Assembly (NCBI GenBank): GCA_021297815.1
Contig: JAJTGK010000028.1
Span: 1 to 36,703 of the forward strand
DNA from: Planctomycetaceae bacterium
Lineage (GTDB): Bacteria > Planctomycetota > Phycisphaerae > Phycisphaerales > SM1A02
Direction: 5' to 3'
DNA length: 36,703 bases
The number at the start of each line of letters is the position of its first letter. Position 1 is the stretch's first letter. A program made the translations under genes and the position numbers. The notes under the pieces were generated by a model. It made no database searches, was not told where the DNA came from, and was given only the letters and a program-made list of their open reading frames with translations. Of this stretch, positions 1-7,717 are shown in pieces.

Positions 1-48
1 CACACGAACCGAACCGACAGTCGAAAGTCGTAGCCAAGAGTCAACGAC

Positions 49-2280
49 ATGATGGAAACCCTCACCAACGCCGCCTTCGCGATTCCCGCCGTCCTCGGCG
101 AGGCGACCGCGATCAAGCCGGCCGTGCCTGCGACGGACCTCGGATGGGCGGGCCTCATCCTGCTCTTCCCCGCGGTCTCCGCCGTCCTCTGCGGCATCTG
201 CGCCGCGATGCGCGTCAAGGGCAAGCTGCCCGGCGTGATCACGGCGGTCTCGCTGCTCGCGTCGTTCGCCACGACGCTCGCGCTCTTCCTGAATTTCCCT
301 GCCGACGGGCCCCGCACCGTGCACCTCTTCGACTGGGTGTCGATGGCGTGGAGCGGTCAGGGCGCGACCTGGTCGAGCTTCCTTGCGCCGTTCGCGCTGT
401 ACATCGATTCGCTCACGCTGCTCTGGATGCTGTTCGTCACGGGCCTCGGCTCGCTGATCGCGATCTACGCGACCGAGTACATGGAGTCCGATGTCGGCAA
501 GGGCTACGCGCGCTTCTTCGGCTCGGTGAGCATCTTCCTCTTCGCGATGGGTTCGCTCGTGATGGGCGGGAACCTCATCCTGCTCTACCTCGGCTGGGAA
601 GGCGTCGGTCTCGCGAGCTACCTGCTCATCGGCTACTACTACAAGCGCCCGAGCGCCGTCGCCGCCGCCAAGAAGGCGTTCATCATGAACCGCATCGGAG
701 ACCTCGGCCTTGCGCTCGCGGTCTTCCTGATCTGGGTGAACTACGGCACCGTCGAGTTCGATGGCCTGTTCCGCGCAATCTCGAACGGCGTGTCGGCCGC
801 CGAGGGCGGCGAATGGTCGAAGGCCGCGATTCCGTTCTGCCTCATGCTCGGCGCGTTCGGAAAGAGCGCGCAGTTCCCGCTGTATGTGTGGCTTCCCGAC
901 GCGATGGAAGGCCCGACCCCCGTGTCGGCGCTCATCCACGCGGCGACCATGGTCACCGCGGGCATCTACCTGATCGCGCGCACCTACCCGCTGTTCGAGC
1001 TGCACCCCGCGGCGCTGCCCACCGTGGCGGTGATCGGCTGCATCACGGCGCTCCTTGCCGCGACGATCGGCATGGCGCAGTACGACATCAAGCGCGTCAT
1101 GGCGTATTCGACCGTGTCGCAGCTGGGGTACATGTTCCTCGGCCTTGGCGTAGGCACGACCTTCGGCGCCGTGTACCACGTGTTCACGCACGCGTTCTTC
1201 AAGGCGCTGCTCTTCCTCTGCTGCGGCGCGATCATGCACGGCATGGCGGGCCAGCTCGACCTGCGCAAGATGTCGGGCCTTCGCAATGTGAAGGGCTTCG
1301 GCATCATCAGCTGGACCTTCTTCTTCGGCTGCCTCTGCCTTGCGGGCTTCCCCTTCACGGCGGGCTTCTTCTCGAAGGACTCGATCATCGCGCAGGCGTT
1401 CTCGAAGGGCGACACGCTGTCGACCTGGCTCGGGTTCATCGCGCTGTTCACGGCTTTCCTCACGGCGTACTACACCTTCCGCGTGTGGTTCCGCGTGTGC
1501 GGCGGCCCGACGAAGTACGAGCCGGGTGATGAGGATCATGGGCATGACGATGACCACGCGCATGGTCATGGCCATGATCATGGTCACAGCCATGCGAAGG
1601 CTGACGCGCATGGTCACGGTCACGGTCACGGCGAGTTCCACCCGCACGGACCGCGCCTCGCGATCAACGGCGTGCTGCTCGTGATCTGCCTCGGCGCGAT
1701 CCTGGCCGCACTGCCCTCGTACCTCGGCGAGATGCGGCACGAGACGAACTGGGTCGAGTCGATGGTGGCGAATTCCTCGGCCGCTGGCGGCGTTCCCGCC
1801 CATGGTCACGGCGGCGAGCACGGCGAGGCGCACCACGCGCTGGCATTCACGGGCATCGCCGATGTACACAAGGCGACGAGCGTCGTCGCGAGCGCCGCAG
1901 GCATCCTCGGCATCGCCCTCGCGGCCTTCCTGCACCTCCTGAACCGCGGAGCCGCGGACCGTCTCCGCCAGGCCCTGCTCTCGAACGGCCTCACCCGCTG
2001 GCTGCCGCTCGCGATGGAGAACAAGTGGTATGTCGATGAGATCTACCACGCGCTCTTCCGCCTGCCGGCGTGGGTGCTCGGCCACCTCTTCCACATGATC
2101 GACAAGCACCTCATCGACGGGCTGCTCGTCAACCAGGGCGCAAGGATCCCGCAGGATCTCGGCCGCGTGTTCCAGCCGCTCTACAACGGCGCGCTGCAGG
2201 GATACGCGATCACGATGGCAGGCGGCATCGCCCTGATCGCCGCATGGGTGTTCTGGATCCTCTTCCAGGGGAACGGCTGA
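49..2280 (+). CDS. nuoL: NADH-quinone oxidoreductase subunit L
   Basis: Largest antiporter-like subunit of respiratory complex I; it sits in the membrane and carries one of the proton channels plus the long lateral helix. Conserved family residues are visible: GWEGVGL near residues 182-188 (channel Glu183), GKSAQFPLYVWLPDAMEGPTP near 271-291 (Lys272), and HAFFKALLF near 381-389 (Lys385). At 743 residues it is longer than the usual ~610-650. The excess is mostly a loop at residues 491-535 with 15 histidines between 497 and 533, plus a second His/Gly patch near 580-592. Two ATGs lie side by side (49 and 52), so the start is uncertain by one codon. It overlaps nuoM by one base (TGATG), which implies translational coupling. 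Upstream nuo genes must lie outside the window. Confidence 0.97.
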   Translation: MMETLTNAAFAIPAVLGEATAIKPAVPATDLGWAGLILLFPAVSAVLCGICAAMRVKGKLPGVITAVSLLASFATTLALFLNFPADGPRTVHLFDWVSMAWSGQGATWSSFLAPFALYIDSLTLLWMLFVTGLGSLIAIYATEYMESDVGKGYARFFGSVSIFLFAMGSLVMGGNLILLYLGWEGVGLASYLLIGYYYKRPSAVAAAKKAFIMNRIGDLGLALAVFLIWVNYGTVEFDGLFRAISNGVSAAEGGEWSKAAIPFCLMLGAFGKSAQFPLYVWLPDAMEGPTPVSALIHAATMVTAGIYLIARTYPLFELHPAALPTVAVIGCITALLAATIGMAQYDIKRVMAYSTVSQLGYMFLGLGVGTTFGAVYHVFTHAFFKALLFLCCGAIMHGMAGQLDLRKMSGLRNVKGFGIISWTFFFGCLCLAGFPFTAGFFSKDSIIAQAFSKGDTLSTWLGFIALFTAFLTAYYTFRVWFRVCGGPTKYEPGDEDHGHDDDHAHGHGHDHGHSHAKADAHGHGHGHGEFHPHGPRLAINGVLLVICLGAILAALPSYLGEMRHETNWVESMVANSSAAGGVPAHGHGGEHGEAHHALAFTGIADVHKATSVVASAAGILGIALAAFLHLLNRGAADRLRQALLSNGLTRWLPLAMENKWYVDEIYHALFRLPAWVLGHLFHMIDKHLIDGLLVNQGARIPQDLGRVFQPLYNGALQGYAITMAGGIALIAAWVFWILFQGNG

Positions 2281-3950
2281 TGCTTTCGACGCTCCTCAAT
2301 CTTCATGTCATCCTTCCGCTCGCGGCGGCCGCCGCGATCGCGCTCGCCCCGCAGCGCCAGGCGCGTTGGATCGCGACCTTCGCGTCGCTCGCCACCCTCG
2401 GGCTCTCGCTCGCTGCGGCGTTCAACTTCGGCGGCTGGTCCGACGGCTCCTTCGAGCCGAAGGCCGACGGCATCTCGTGGCTTGCGTCGATGGGCATCTC
2501 GCTGACCTTCGCGGTCGACAGCGTGTCGCTCATGCTGATCCTGCTCACGACCTTCCTCACGCCGCTGGCGATGATCGGGTCGTTCACCGCCGTGCAGGAG
2601 CGCGAGAAGGAGTACTACGGCTGGTTCATGGTGCTGCTCGCCGCGATGACCGCGGTGTTCATGGCGCGCGACGCGATCGTGTTCTACACGGCGTACGAGT
2701 TCACGCTCGTCCCGATGTACTTCCTCATCGCGATCTTCGGCGGCGCGGAGCGCAAGGCCGCGAGCATCAAGTTCTTCCTCTACACATTCCTTGGGTCGAT
2801 CCTCACGCTGTCGGGCGTGATCTACATCGCCGCGCAGTACGCGAAGTCGCACGGCGGTTCGTGGACCTTCGACCTCTCCACGCTCGCGACCTTCTGCTCG
2901 ACCGAGCTCGGCGCCGACCAGCAGTACTGGATCTTCATCCTGCTCATGGTCGGCTTCGCGGTGAAGGTGCCGTTCTTCCCCGTGCACACCTGGCTGCCGC
3001 TGGCGCACGATCAGGCGCCCACCGCAGGCTCGGTCATCCTGGCAGGAACGCTGCTCAAGCTCGGCACCTACGGCGTGTACCGCGTGGCGCTGCCCGCGGC
3101 GCCCGTCGGTGGCGTCGAGCTGAGCCAGCTGCTCGCGGTGCTCTGCATCATCGGCATCGTGAACGCCGCGCTGATCTGCTGGGTGCAGCACGACGCGAAG
3201 AAGCTCATCGCCTACAGCTCGGTCAGCCACCTCGGCTTCTGCATGCTGGGGCTCTTCTCGCTCAACTCGCTCGGCGCGACGGGGTCGGTCATGTACATGA
3301 TCAACCACGGCCTCTCGACGGGCGCGCTCTTCCTCTGCATCGGCATGATCTACGAGCGCTACCACACGAAGGACATGGACCAGCTCGGCGGCCTGTTCAA
3401 GCGCATGCCCGTGTGGTCGTTCTTCATGGTGTTCTTCACGCTTGCGAGCCTCGGCCTCCCTGGCCTCAACGGCTTCATCGGCGAGTTCCTCTGCCTGATG
3501 GGCTGCTTTACCGCGGAGCCGAACTCGGTGTCGGGCTGGCCTGGAATCCTCGGGCCGTGGTACGCGGTCGTCGCGGGCCTCGGCCTCGTGCTCGCCGCCA
3601 TGTACCTTCTCATCCTGCTCGGCAAGCTCGTCTGGGGCCCGCTGCGCGAGCCGCATGGCGAGAGCCACCACGGCGGAAGCCACGACACGCATCTTCCCGC
3701 CGACCTCACTCCGCGTGAGATCGGCATCCTTGTTCCGCTCGCGGCCGTGTGCCTTGCGATCGGCTTCTACCCGAAGCCCATGCTCGAGGCGATCGCGCCC
3801 AGCGTCGAGAAGACGCTTGCGCCGTATCCGAAGCTCGTCGAGCGGTTCGTGCAGGACGGGTCGCTGCTGGCCCCTGCAGGGAAGACCGACGGCGTCGCGC
3901 TGGCGCCATCCACCACCGAGAGCCCCGAGCGCAAGACCGTCGGCTTCTGA
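2280..3950 (+). CDS. nuoM: NADH-quinone oxidoreductase subunit M
   Basis: Second antiporter-like proton channel of complex I. The frame is open from 2070, but translation starts at the ATG at 2280, whose A is the last base of the nuoL stop; this gives 556 residues, normal for NuoM. Family landmarks: FYTAYEFTLVPMYFLIAIFG (the channel Glu), FAVKVPFFPVHTWLPLAHDQAP (channel Lys and the conserved loop) and MINHGLSTGALFLC. Many hydrophobic helices are evident. A short histidine-rich stretch (HGESHHGGSHDTH) sits in the loop before the last helix, echoing the one in NuoL. nuoN follows after a 21-base gap, so L-M-N look like one transcript in canonical order. Confidence 0.97.
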   Translation: MLSTLLNLHVILPLAAAAAIALAPQRQARWIATFASLATLGLSLAAAFNFGGWSDGSFEPKADGISWLASMGISLTFAVDSVSLMLILLTTFLTPLAMIGSFTAVQEREKEYYGWFMVLLAAMTAVFMARDAIVFYTAYEFTLVPMYFLIAIFGGAERKAASIKFFLYTFLGSILTLSGVIYIAAQYAKSHGGSWTFDLSTLATFCSTELGADQQYWIFILLMVGFAVKVPFFPVHTWLPLAHDQAPTAGSVILAGTLLKLGTYGVYRVALPAAPVGGVELSQLLAVLCIIGIVNAALICWVQHDAKKLIAYSSVSHLGFCMLGLFSLNSLGATGSVMYMINHGLSTGALFLCIGMIYERYHTKDMDQLGGLFKRMPVWSFFMVFFTLASLGLPGLNGFIGEFLCLMGCFTAEPNSVSGWPGILGPWYAVVAGLGLVLAAMYLLILLGKLVWGPLREPHGESHHGGSHDTHLPADLTPREIGILVPLAAVCLAIGFYPKPMLEAIAPSVEKTLAPYPKLVERFVQDGSLLAPAGKTDGVALAPSTTESPERKTVGF

Positions 3951-3971
3951 GCCCGTACCACGCGAAGCCCC

Positions 3972-5627
3972 ATGCACACCCTCGCCTCCACTTCCATCGA
4001 CATGACCGCGAAGCTCACGCTCATCGCGCCCGAGATCCTGCTGTTCATCGGCGCGGTCGTGGTCGCGGTGCTCGGCCTCTCCCGTGCACCAGCCGTGCGT
4101 CGCGCTGTTCCTGCGGTCACCGCGCTCTTCCTCGCGGGCTCGATCGCCGTCACGGCGTTCGTGTACCGCTCCGACGCGGTCGCCGAGAGCGGCCTGCTCA
4201 TCCCCATGCTTGGCGGATATGCGAAGGCGCTCATCGCGTCGATCGGCATCTTCCTGGTCATGGTGGGCGGCCCCGCCATCGACCGCCGGCTCGAGGAGGC
4301 GTTCGACTCGGGGCGCGCGGCGTTCGACCCGATCCGCACGATGCGCGGCGAGTTCTTCGCGTTCTTCCTGCTGTCGATGGCGGGAACGATGCTGATCGCG
4401 AACGCGAACGACCTGATCTGGCTGTTCCTCGCGCTTGAGCTCTCGAGCCTTCCGACCTATGTCATGGTGGCCGTGAGCCGCGGAACGCGGCGCGCGCAGG
4501 AAGCGGCCGTGAAGTACTTCTTCCTCGGCGCGCTCAGCGCGGCGACCTTCCTGTACGGCTTCGCGCTCCTCTACGGCGCGACGGGTTCGCTCGAGTTCCC
4601 CGTGATGCAGCAGCAGCTCGCGATGCAGGCGGCAACGGGAGGCATCTCGACGCTCGCGATCATCGGCGGCGTGCTTGCGGTGCTTGGCATCGCGTTCAAG
4701 CTGGCCGCGGTGCCCATGCACTTCTACGCGCCCGATGTGTACGAGGGCGCGGGTGCACCGACGACGGCGTTCCTCGGCTTCGTGCCGAAGGTCGCGGGCG
4801 TGCTCGCGCTCATCGTGCTGCTGTCGCTCTTCGGCTGGAGCGGGCACACCGCCATGTTCGATGGCGCCGCCCGCGAGATCTCTGGGCTTCCCGCGCCCAT
4901 CGCGGCGGTGCTCTGGATGGTCGCCGTGCTCACGATGACGCTCGGCAACATCGGCGCCCTGCTCCAGCGCAATGTGAAGCGCATGCTTGCATATAGCTCG
5001 ATCGCGCAGTCGGGCTACCTGCTCATCGGCATCCTGTCGGGACCGAAGGACGGCTTCGACGCGGTGCTCTTCTATCTCGTCGGCTACGGCGTGATGAACA
5101 CCGCGGTGTTCGCCGTCCTGGCGGCGCTTGAACGCAACGGCGAGGAAGTCGAGGCGCTCGACGATCTCAGCGGCCTGCGCACAAGGCAGCCCGTGCTTGC
5201 GTGGATGCTGGCGTTTGCCGCGATCGGCCTGATCGGCATGCCGCCGCTCATCGGCTTCTTCGGAAAGCTGGCGCTGTTCTCGTCGGGCATCGAGAGCGGC
5301 CAGACCGTGCTCGTGATCATCGCCGCCGTGAACAGCGCGATCAGCGCGTTCTACTACCTGCAGCTTGTCGCGGTGCCCATGCTTGGCGCGCCGAACGCGC
5401 GCACGAGCTCGGTGCAGACGATCGCAAGCCCGTGGCCCCGCTACGCGGCCGTCCTGTGCGGCGTTGGCGTCCTCGTGATGCCGCTGGCCGTGCAGTCGCT
5501 CGTCGTGGCGGCCGCCTCGTCAACCGACTCGATCGCACCACAGCAGTCGGCGGCGGTCCCCGCCGAGCCCGCGGTCGACGCTCAAGCGGCAGCGACGGCC
5601 CCTGAAGTTTCGGGCATCTCGCGCTGA
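3972..5627 (+). CDS. nuoN: NADH-quinone oxidoreductase subunit N
   Basis: Third antiporter-like subunit of complex I. Landmarks: LIWLFLALELSSLPTYVMVA (channel Glu), AFKLAAVPMHFYAPDVYEGA (typical NuoN loop with Lys) and NVKRMLAYSSIAQSGYLLIG. Length is 551 residues, slightly longer than usual because of a low-complexity Ala/Pro/Glu tail of about 35 residues. The start at 3972 gives a short Ser/Thr-rich leader before MTAKLTLIAPE; an in-frame ATG at 4002 could be the true start. It is the last gene of the nuo run: a terminator-like inverted repeat spans its stop codon, and the next genes are on the other strand. Confidence 0.95.
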   Translation: MHTLASTSIDMTAKLTLIAPEILLFIGAVVVAVLGLSRAPAVRRAVPAVTALFLAGSIAVTAFVYRSDAVAESGLLIPMLGGYAKALIASIGIFLVMVGGPAIDRRLEEAFDSGRAAFDPIRTMRGEFFAFFLLSMAGTMLIANANDLIWLFLALELSSLPTYVMVAVSRGTRRAQEAAVKYFFLGALSAATFLYGFALLYGATGSLEFPVMQQQLAMQAATGGISTLAIIGGVLAVLGIAFKLAAVPMHFYAPDVYEGAGAPTTAFLGFVPKVAGVLALIVLLSLFGWSGHTAMFDGAAREISGLPAPIAAVLWMVAVLTMTLGNIGALLQRNVKRMLAYSSIAQSGYLLIGILSGPKDGFDAVLFYLVGYGVMNTAVFAVLAALERNGEEVEALDDLSGLRTRQPVLAWMLAFAAIGLIGMPPLIGFFGKLALFSSGIESGQTVLVIIAAVNSAISAFYYLQLVAVPMLGAPNARTSSVQTIASPWPRYAAVLCGVGVLVMPLAVQSLVVAAASSTDSIAPQQSAAVPAEPAVDAQAAATAPEVSGISR

Positions 5628-7252
5628 GTGCCGTTCCCATGAGGCCGCTTCAGGGCCGTCCGCGGGCGGCAGGGTTGACCAGGACTTCCCGAAAAGCACA
5701 CACGCCTCGCGCAAGGCGAGGCATGTGAACGCGACCGGCAGGAATCGAACCTGCAACCCCGAGCTTCGTAGGCTCGTGCTCTATCCAATTGAGCTACGGT
5801 CGCAAACGGGTCGCGAAGTATAGCGAAACCGAGCCGCCCGCCGTCGAGGTCCGAGCCGCCCGCCCCGCCCCAGCCGGCGAGCAGCGATGCCAGGTCTGCG
5901 GCATCCACCGAGCCGTTGTCGTCGAGGTCCGCGGGACACGCAGGCGGCGGCGGCGCCTGGCGCTCGTGGGCGCCGCGGTCGCCGATGGGCGCCGTACCTG
6001 CGCCCGAGTCGGCGACGGCGGGGTCGTCGACAAACCGAGGCAAGCCCGCATGGTCGACCGTCGTGCCGACGGGCACGAGGGCGTTCGAGCCGCTGTCGAT
6101 GGCGGGTGACCCCGCCTGCAGGCGGAAGTCGCGCGTGGCCTGATTGACGAAGAGCGGGTCGCTTGCGAGGTTCGCCGTGCCCGCGAAGCCGCCCTGCACG
6201 ATCGAGTAGGAGACGGTGGTCGTTCCACCCGAGTTCGTGAGCTGGTTGGCCGCGGTCGTGCCGCCGGGCCCCGTGTTCGCCCACAGGATGCAGTTGGCGA
6301 CCGTCGACGAGCCACCCGTGTTGATGATGCAGCCTGCGAGCGAGGTCGCGGAGTTCGCGACGAAAGTCGAGTTGCGCTCGGTTACGGCGCTGCTCACGCC
6401 GATCCACAGCGCGCCGCCGCCATTCGAGCCCGTCGCGGTGTTGCCGCTGAAGATGCAGTTCGTGTACTTCGTCTGCGAGCCGCCGTAGCTCTCGCATGCG
6501 CCCGCGCGGGCGGCGGAATTGCCGATGAAGGTGCAGCGCTCGAAGGTGCCGACCACATTGTTCATGTCGAACGCGCCGCCGTACGAGCCACCGACATTCT
6601 GCTCGAAGCGGCAGTTCACGAAGGTCGCGCCCGCCGTGAAGATGTAGCCCGCGCCGCCACCGAAGGTGCAGCGGTTTCCGATGAAGTTGCAGTTGCGGAT
6701 CGTCGGGCTGCCGCTGTTGATGATCAGGATGCCGCCTCCGCGGTCGAGGCTGCTCGTGCTCGCGCCGTTCGCGTTGCCGGCGCGCACGGTGAAGCCGTCG
6801 AGGACCGCGGTCGATGCGGCGCCCGAGCCGATGACCACATGGTACGAGTTGTCGGTCAGGTTCAGCGTGCCCGAGTCGTTGCCGAGCAGGTCGCCCGTGA
6901 GCGTGCACAGGTTTGCGGCGGGGTCGCGCTGCGCCAGCGACTTCTCGCCGCCCGCGAAGCCGCCGTAGATGGCCACGCCCGACTTCAGGGTGAATGCGAT
7001 GGTCCTGGAGGTGGTTGTCGTCGGCTTGTAGGTGCCGTCGGCGACCCAGATCTCGTCACCCGAGACGCTCGCCGCGAGCGCTGCCGCGAGGCCACCCGCT
7101 CCTTGGTAGGCGTCGGTCCACGAGGTCCCGTTGTTGGCGCCGCTCGCGAGCGCGGCGTCGACGCGGCGAACCGCGCCTTGCGCGGAAGCCGCGGCGAACA
7201 GTGAAAGGAAGAGCGAAGCGGCGAGGGCGGTCGAAGTCGGGCGGGTCGTCAT
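5582..7252 (-). CDS. Secreted parallel beta-helix protein with dockerin-like C-terminus
   Basis: The start is placed at the ATG at 7252 because MTTRPTSTALAASLFLSLF followed by AAASAQGA is a clear Sec signal peptide; an in-frame ATG at 7372 would bury it. After VRRVDAALASGANNGTSWTDAYQGAG the body consists of right-handed beta-helix rungs (repeated G-G-x-I/F, N-C-x-F, GNxA patterns: GGGILIINSGSPTIRNC, NCIFSGNTATGSNGG). A dockerin-like unit follows near residue 437 (CPADLDDNGSVDAADLASLL). The second half of that unit is missing after GGSDLDG: no stop codon occurs, and the frame runs through the tRNA-Arg gene and 46 bases into nuoN. The last ~80 residues are therefore probably not real protein. 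Function: an extracellular or surface protein; substrate unknown. The genuine C-terminus probably lies near 5830. Confidence 0.75.
   Translation of the reverse strand: MTTRPTSTALAASLFLSLFAAASAQGAVRRVDAALASGANNGTSWTDAYQGAGGLAAALAASVSGDEIWVADGTYKPTTTTSRTIAFTLKSGVAIYGGFAGGEKSLAQRDPAANLCTLTGDLLGNDSGTLNLTDNSYHVVIGSGAASTAVLDGFTVRAGNANGASTSSLDRGGGILIINSGSPTIRNCNFIGNRCTFGGGAGYIFTAGATFVNCRFEQNVGGSYGGAFDMNNVVGTFERCTFIGNSAARAGACESYGGSQTKYTNCIFSGNTATGSNGGGALWIGVSSAVTERNSTFVANSATSLAGCIINTGGSSTVANCILWANTGPGGTTAANQLTNSGGTTTVSYSIVQGGFAGTANLASDPLFVNQATRDFRLQAGSPAIDSGSNALVPVGTTVDHAGLPRFVDDPAVADSGAGTAPIGDRGAHERQAPPPPACPADLDDNGSVDAADLASLLAGWGGAGGSDLDGGRLGFAILRDPFATVAQLDRARAYEARGCRFDSCRSRSHASPCARRVCFSGSPGQPCRPRTALKRPHGNGTQREMPETSGAVAAA
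5594..5660 (+). terminator. Long inverted repeat across the nuoN stop codon
   Basis: GACGGC-C-CCTGAAG (5594-5607) can pair with CTTCAGG-GCCGTC (5648-5660): 13 pairs with one bulge, enclosing about 40 bases. No clear U-tract follows, so it may be a transcript-end structure rather than a classical intrinsic terminator. Confidence 0.35.
5692..5722 (-). terminator. Terminator of tRNA-Arg
   Basis: On the minus strand the stem GCCTCGC/GCGAGGC (5704-5722) closes a 5-base loop and is followed within about 8 bases by TTTT (5695-5692). It lies just downstream of the tRNA-Arg gene. Confidence 0.55.
5731..5803 (-). tRNA. tRNA-Arg (anticodon ACG)
   Basis: Complete cloverleaf on the minus strand. The 7-bp acceptor stem is GCGACCG/CGGTCGC. 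The anticodon stem CGAGC/GCTCG encloses the loop CTACGAA, so the anticodon is ACG (Arg, CGN codons after A34-to-inosine editing). The T arm carries GGTTCGATTCC. CCA is not encoded. The gene lies entirely inside an open reading frame that continues from the beta-helix protein on the same strand. Confidence 0.96.
5817..5822 (-). promoter_or_regulatory. -10 box of tRNA-Arg
   Basis: TATACT on the minus strand, 13 bases before the mature tRNA 5' end. No convincing -35 is seen 17 bases further upstream. The box lies within the frame of the beta-helix gene, next to a 14-bp direct repeat. Confidence 0.5.
5829..5864. repeat. 14-bp direct repeat at the end of the dockerin-like unit
   Basis: CCGAGCCGCCCGCC occurs at 5829-5842 and again at 5851-5864, separated by 8 bases. 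It covers the point where the dockerin-like unit of the minus-strand protein breaks off (after SDLDG). A slippage or recombination deletion between such repeats would explain the missing second half and stop codon. Confidence 0.7.
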
Positions 7253-7338
7253 GATGCGTCCAGAGTCGAGCGAATGTAGTCGCTCCGAGCCCACGGCCAA
7301 GGGCAAACGACCGCTTCCACGCGCTTCGCGCAGTCGAG

Positions 7339-7716
7339 ATGCGTCTTTCACAGGCGAACCGACCGATATCATCCACCGTGGTGGATCCGTCCAAACAACC
7401 AGGCGATGCTCCGCGATCGGCCGACTTGTCGCTCGACGACGATCTGCTCAGGCCGCCCGCGCACCCACATGCGGCCCTCGCACGCGCGGCCCTGCTCTCG
7501 CTCGGCACGCTGCTCGTGATCACGGGGGTGATCCTCACCATTCTTCCCGTCGTTCCGGGCTTTCCGCTCACGATCGCGGGGCTCCTCATGATCTCTGGCT
7601 CGAGCCGGACCATGCGAGGCCTGATCAACGCGAGCGAACGGCGGCTGCCCGCGTGGATCCGTCGTATCGTGCGCAAGACGATGCGTCCGATCATGCGGCG
7701 CTGGGACGGCTCTTGA
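7339..7716 (+). CDS. Small membrane protein, PGPGW/DUF454-like
   Basis: 125 residues if read from the ATG at 7339. A -10-like TATCAT at 7367-7372 ends just before GTG codons at 7378 and 7381 in the same frame (VDPSKQPGDAP), so the real start may be one of these with almost no leader. Two hydrophobic segments are separated by a tight turn: ALLSLGTLLVITGVILTILP and VVPGFPLTIAGLLMIS; the P-x-x-P-G-x-P-L turn resembles the PGPGW and DUF454 families of small inner-membrane proteins. A basic amphipathic tail follows (RRIVRKTMRPIMRRW). Function unknown. The next gene starts 1 base after its stop, so the two are co-transcribed. Confidence 0.7.
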   Translation: MRLSQANRPISSTVVDPSKQPGDAPRSADLSLDDDLLRPPAHPHAALARAALLSLGTLLVITGVILTILPVVPGFPLTIAGLLMISGSSRTMRGLINASERRLPAWIRRIVRKTMRPIMRRWDGS

Positions 7717-7717
7717 G

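Noticed and set aside
1519-1650. CATGGTCA-type short repeats as a possible DNA repeat array
   Set aside because: They are the codons of the His/Gly run in NuoL; no spacer regularity and no sign of a CRISPR or mobile repeat.
2181-4847. 888-residue open frame on the minus strand, antisense to nuoM and nuoN
   Set aside because: Composition is almost only Arg, Glu, Ala, His and Asp in shadow-like runs, with no domain. It is the mirror of strongly coded nuo genes in a GC-rich genome where stops are rare.
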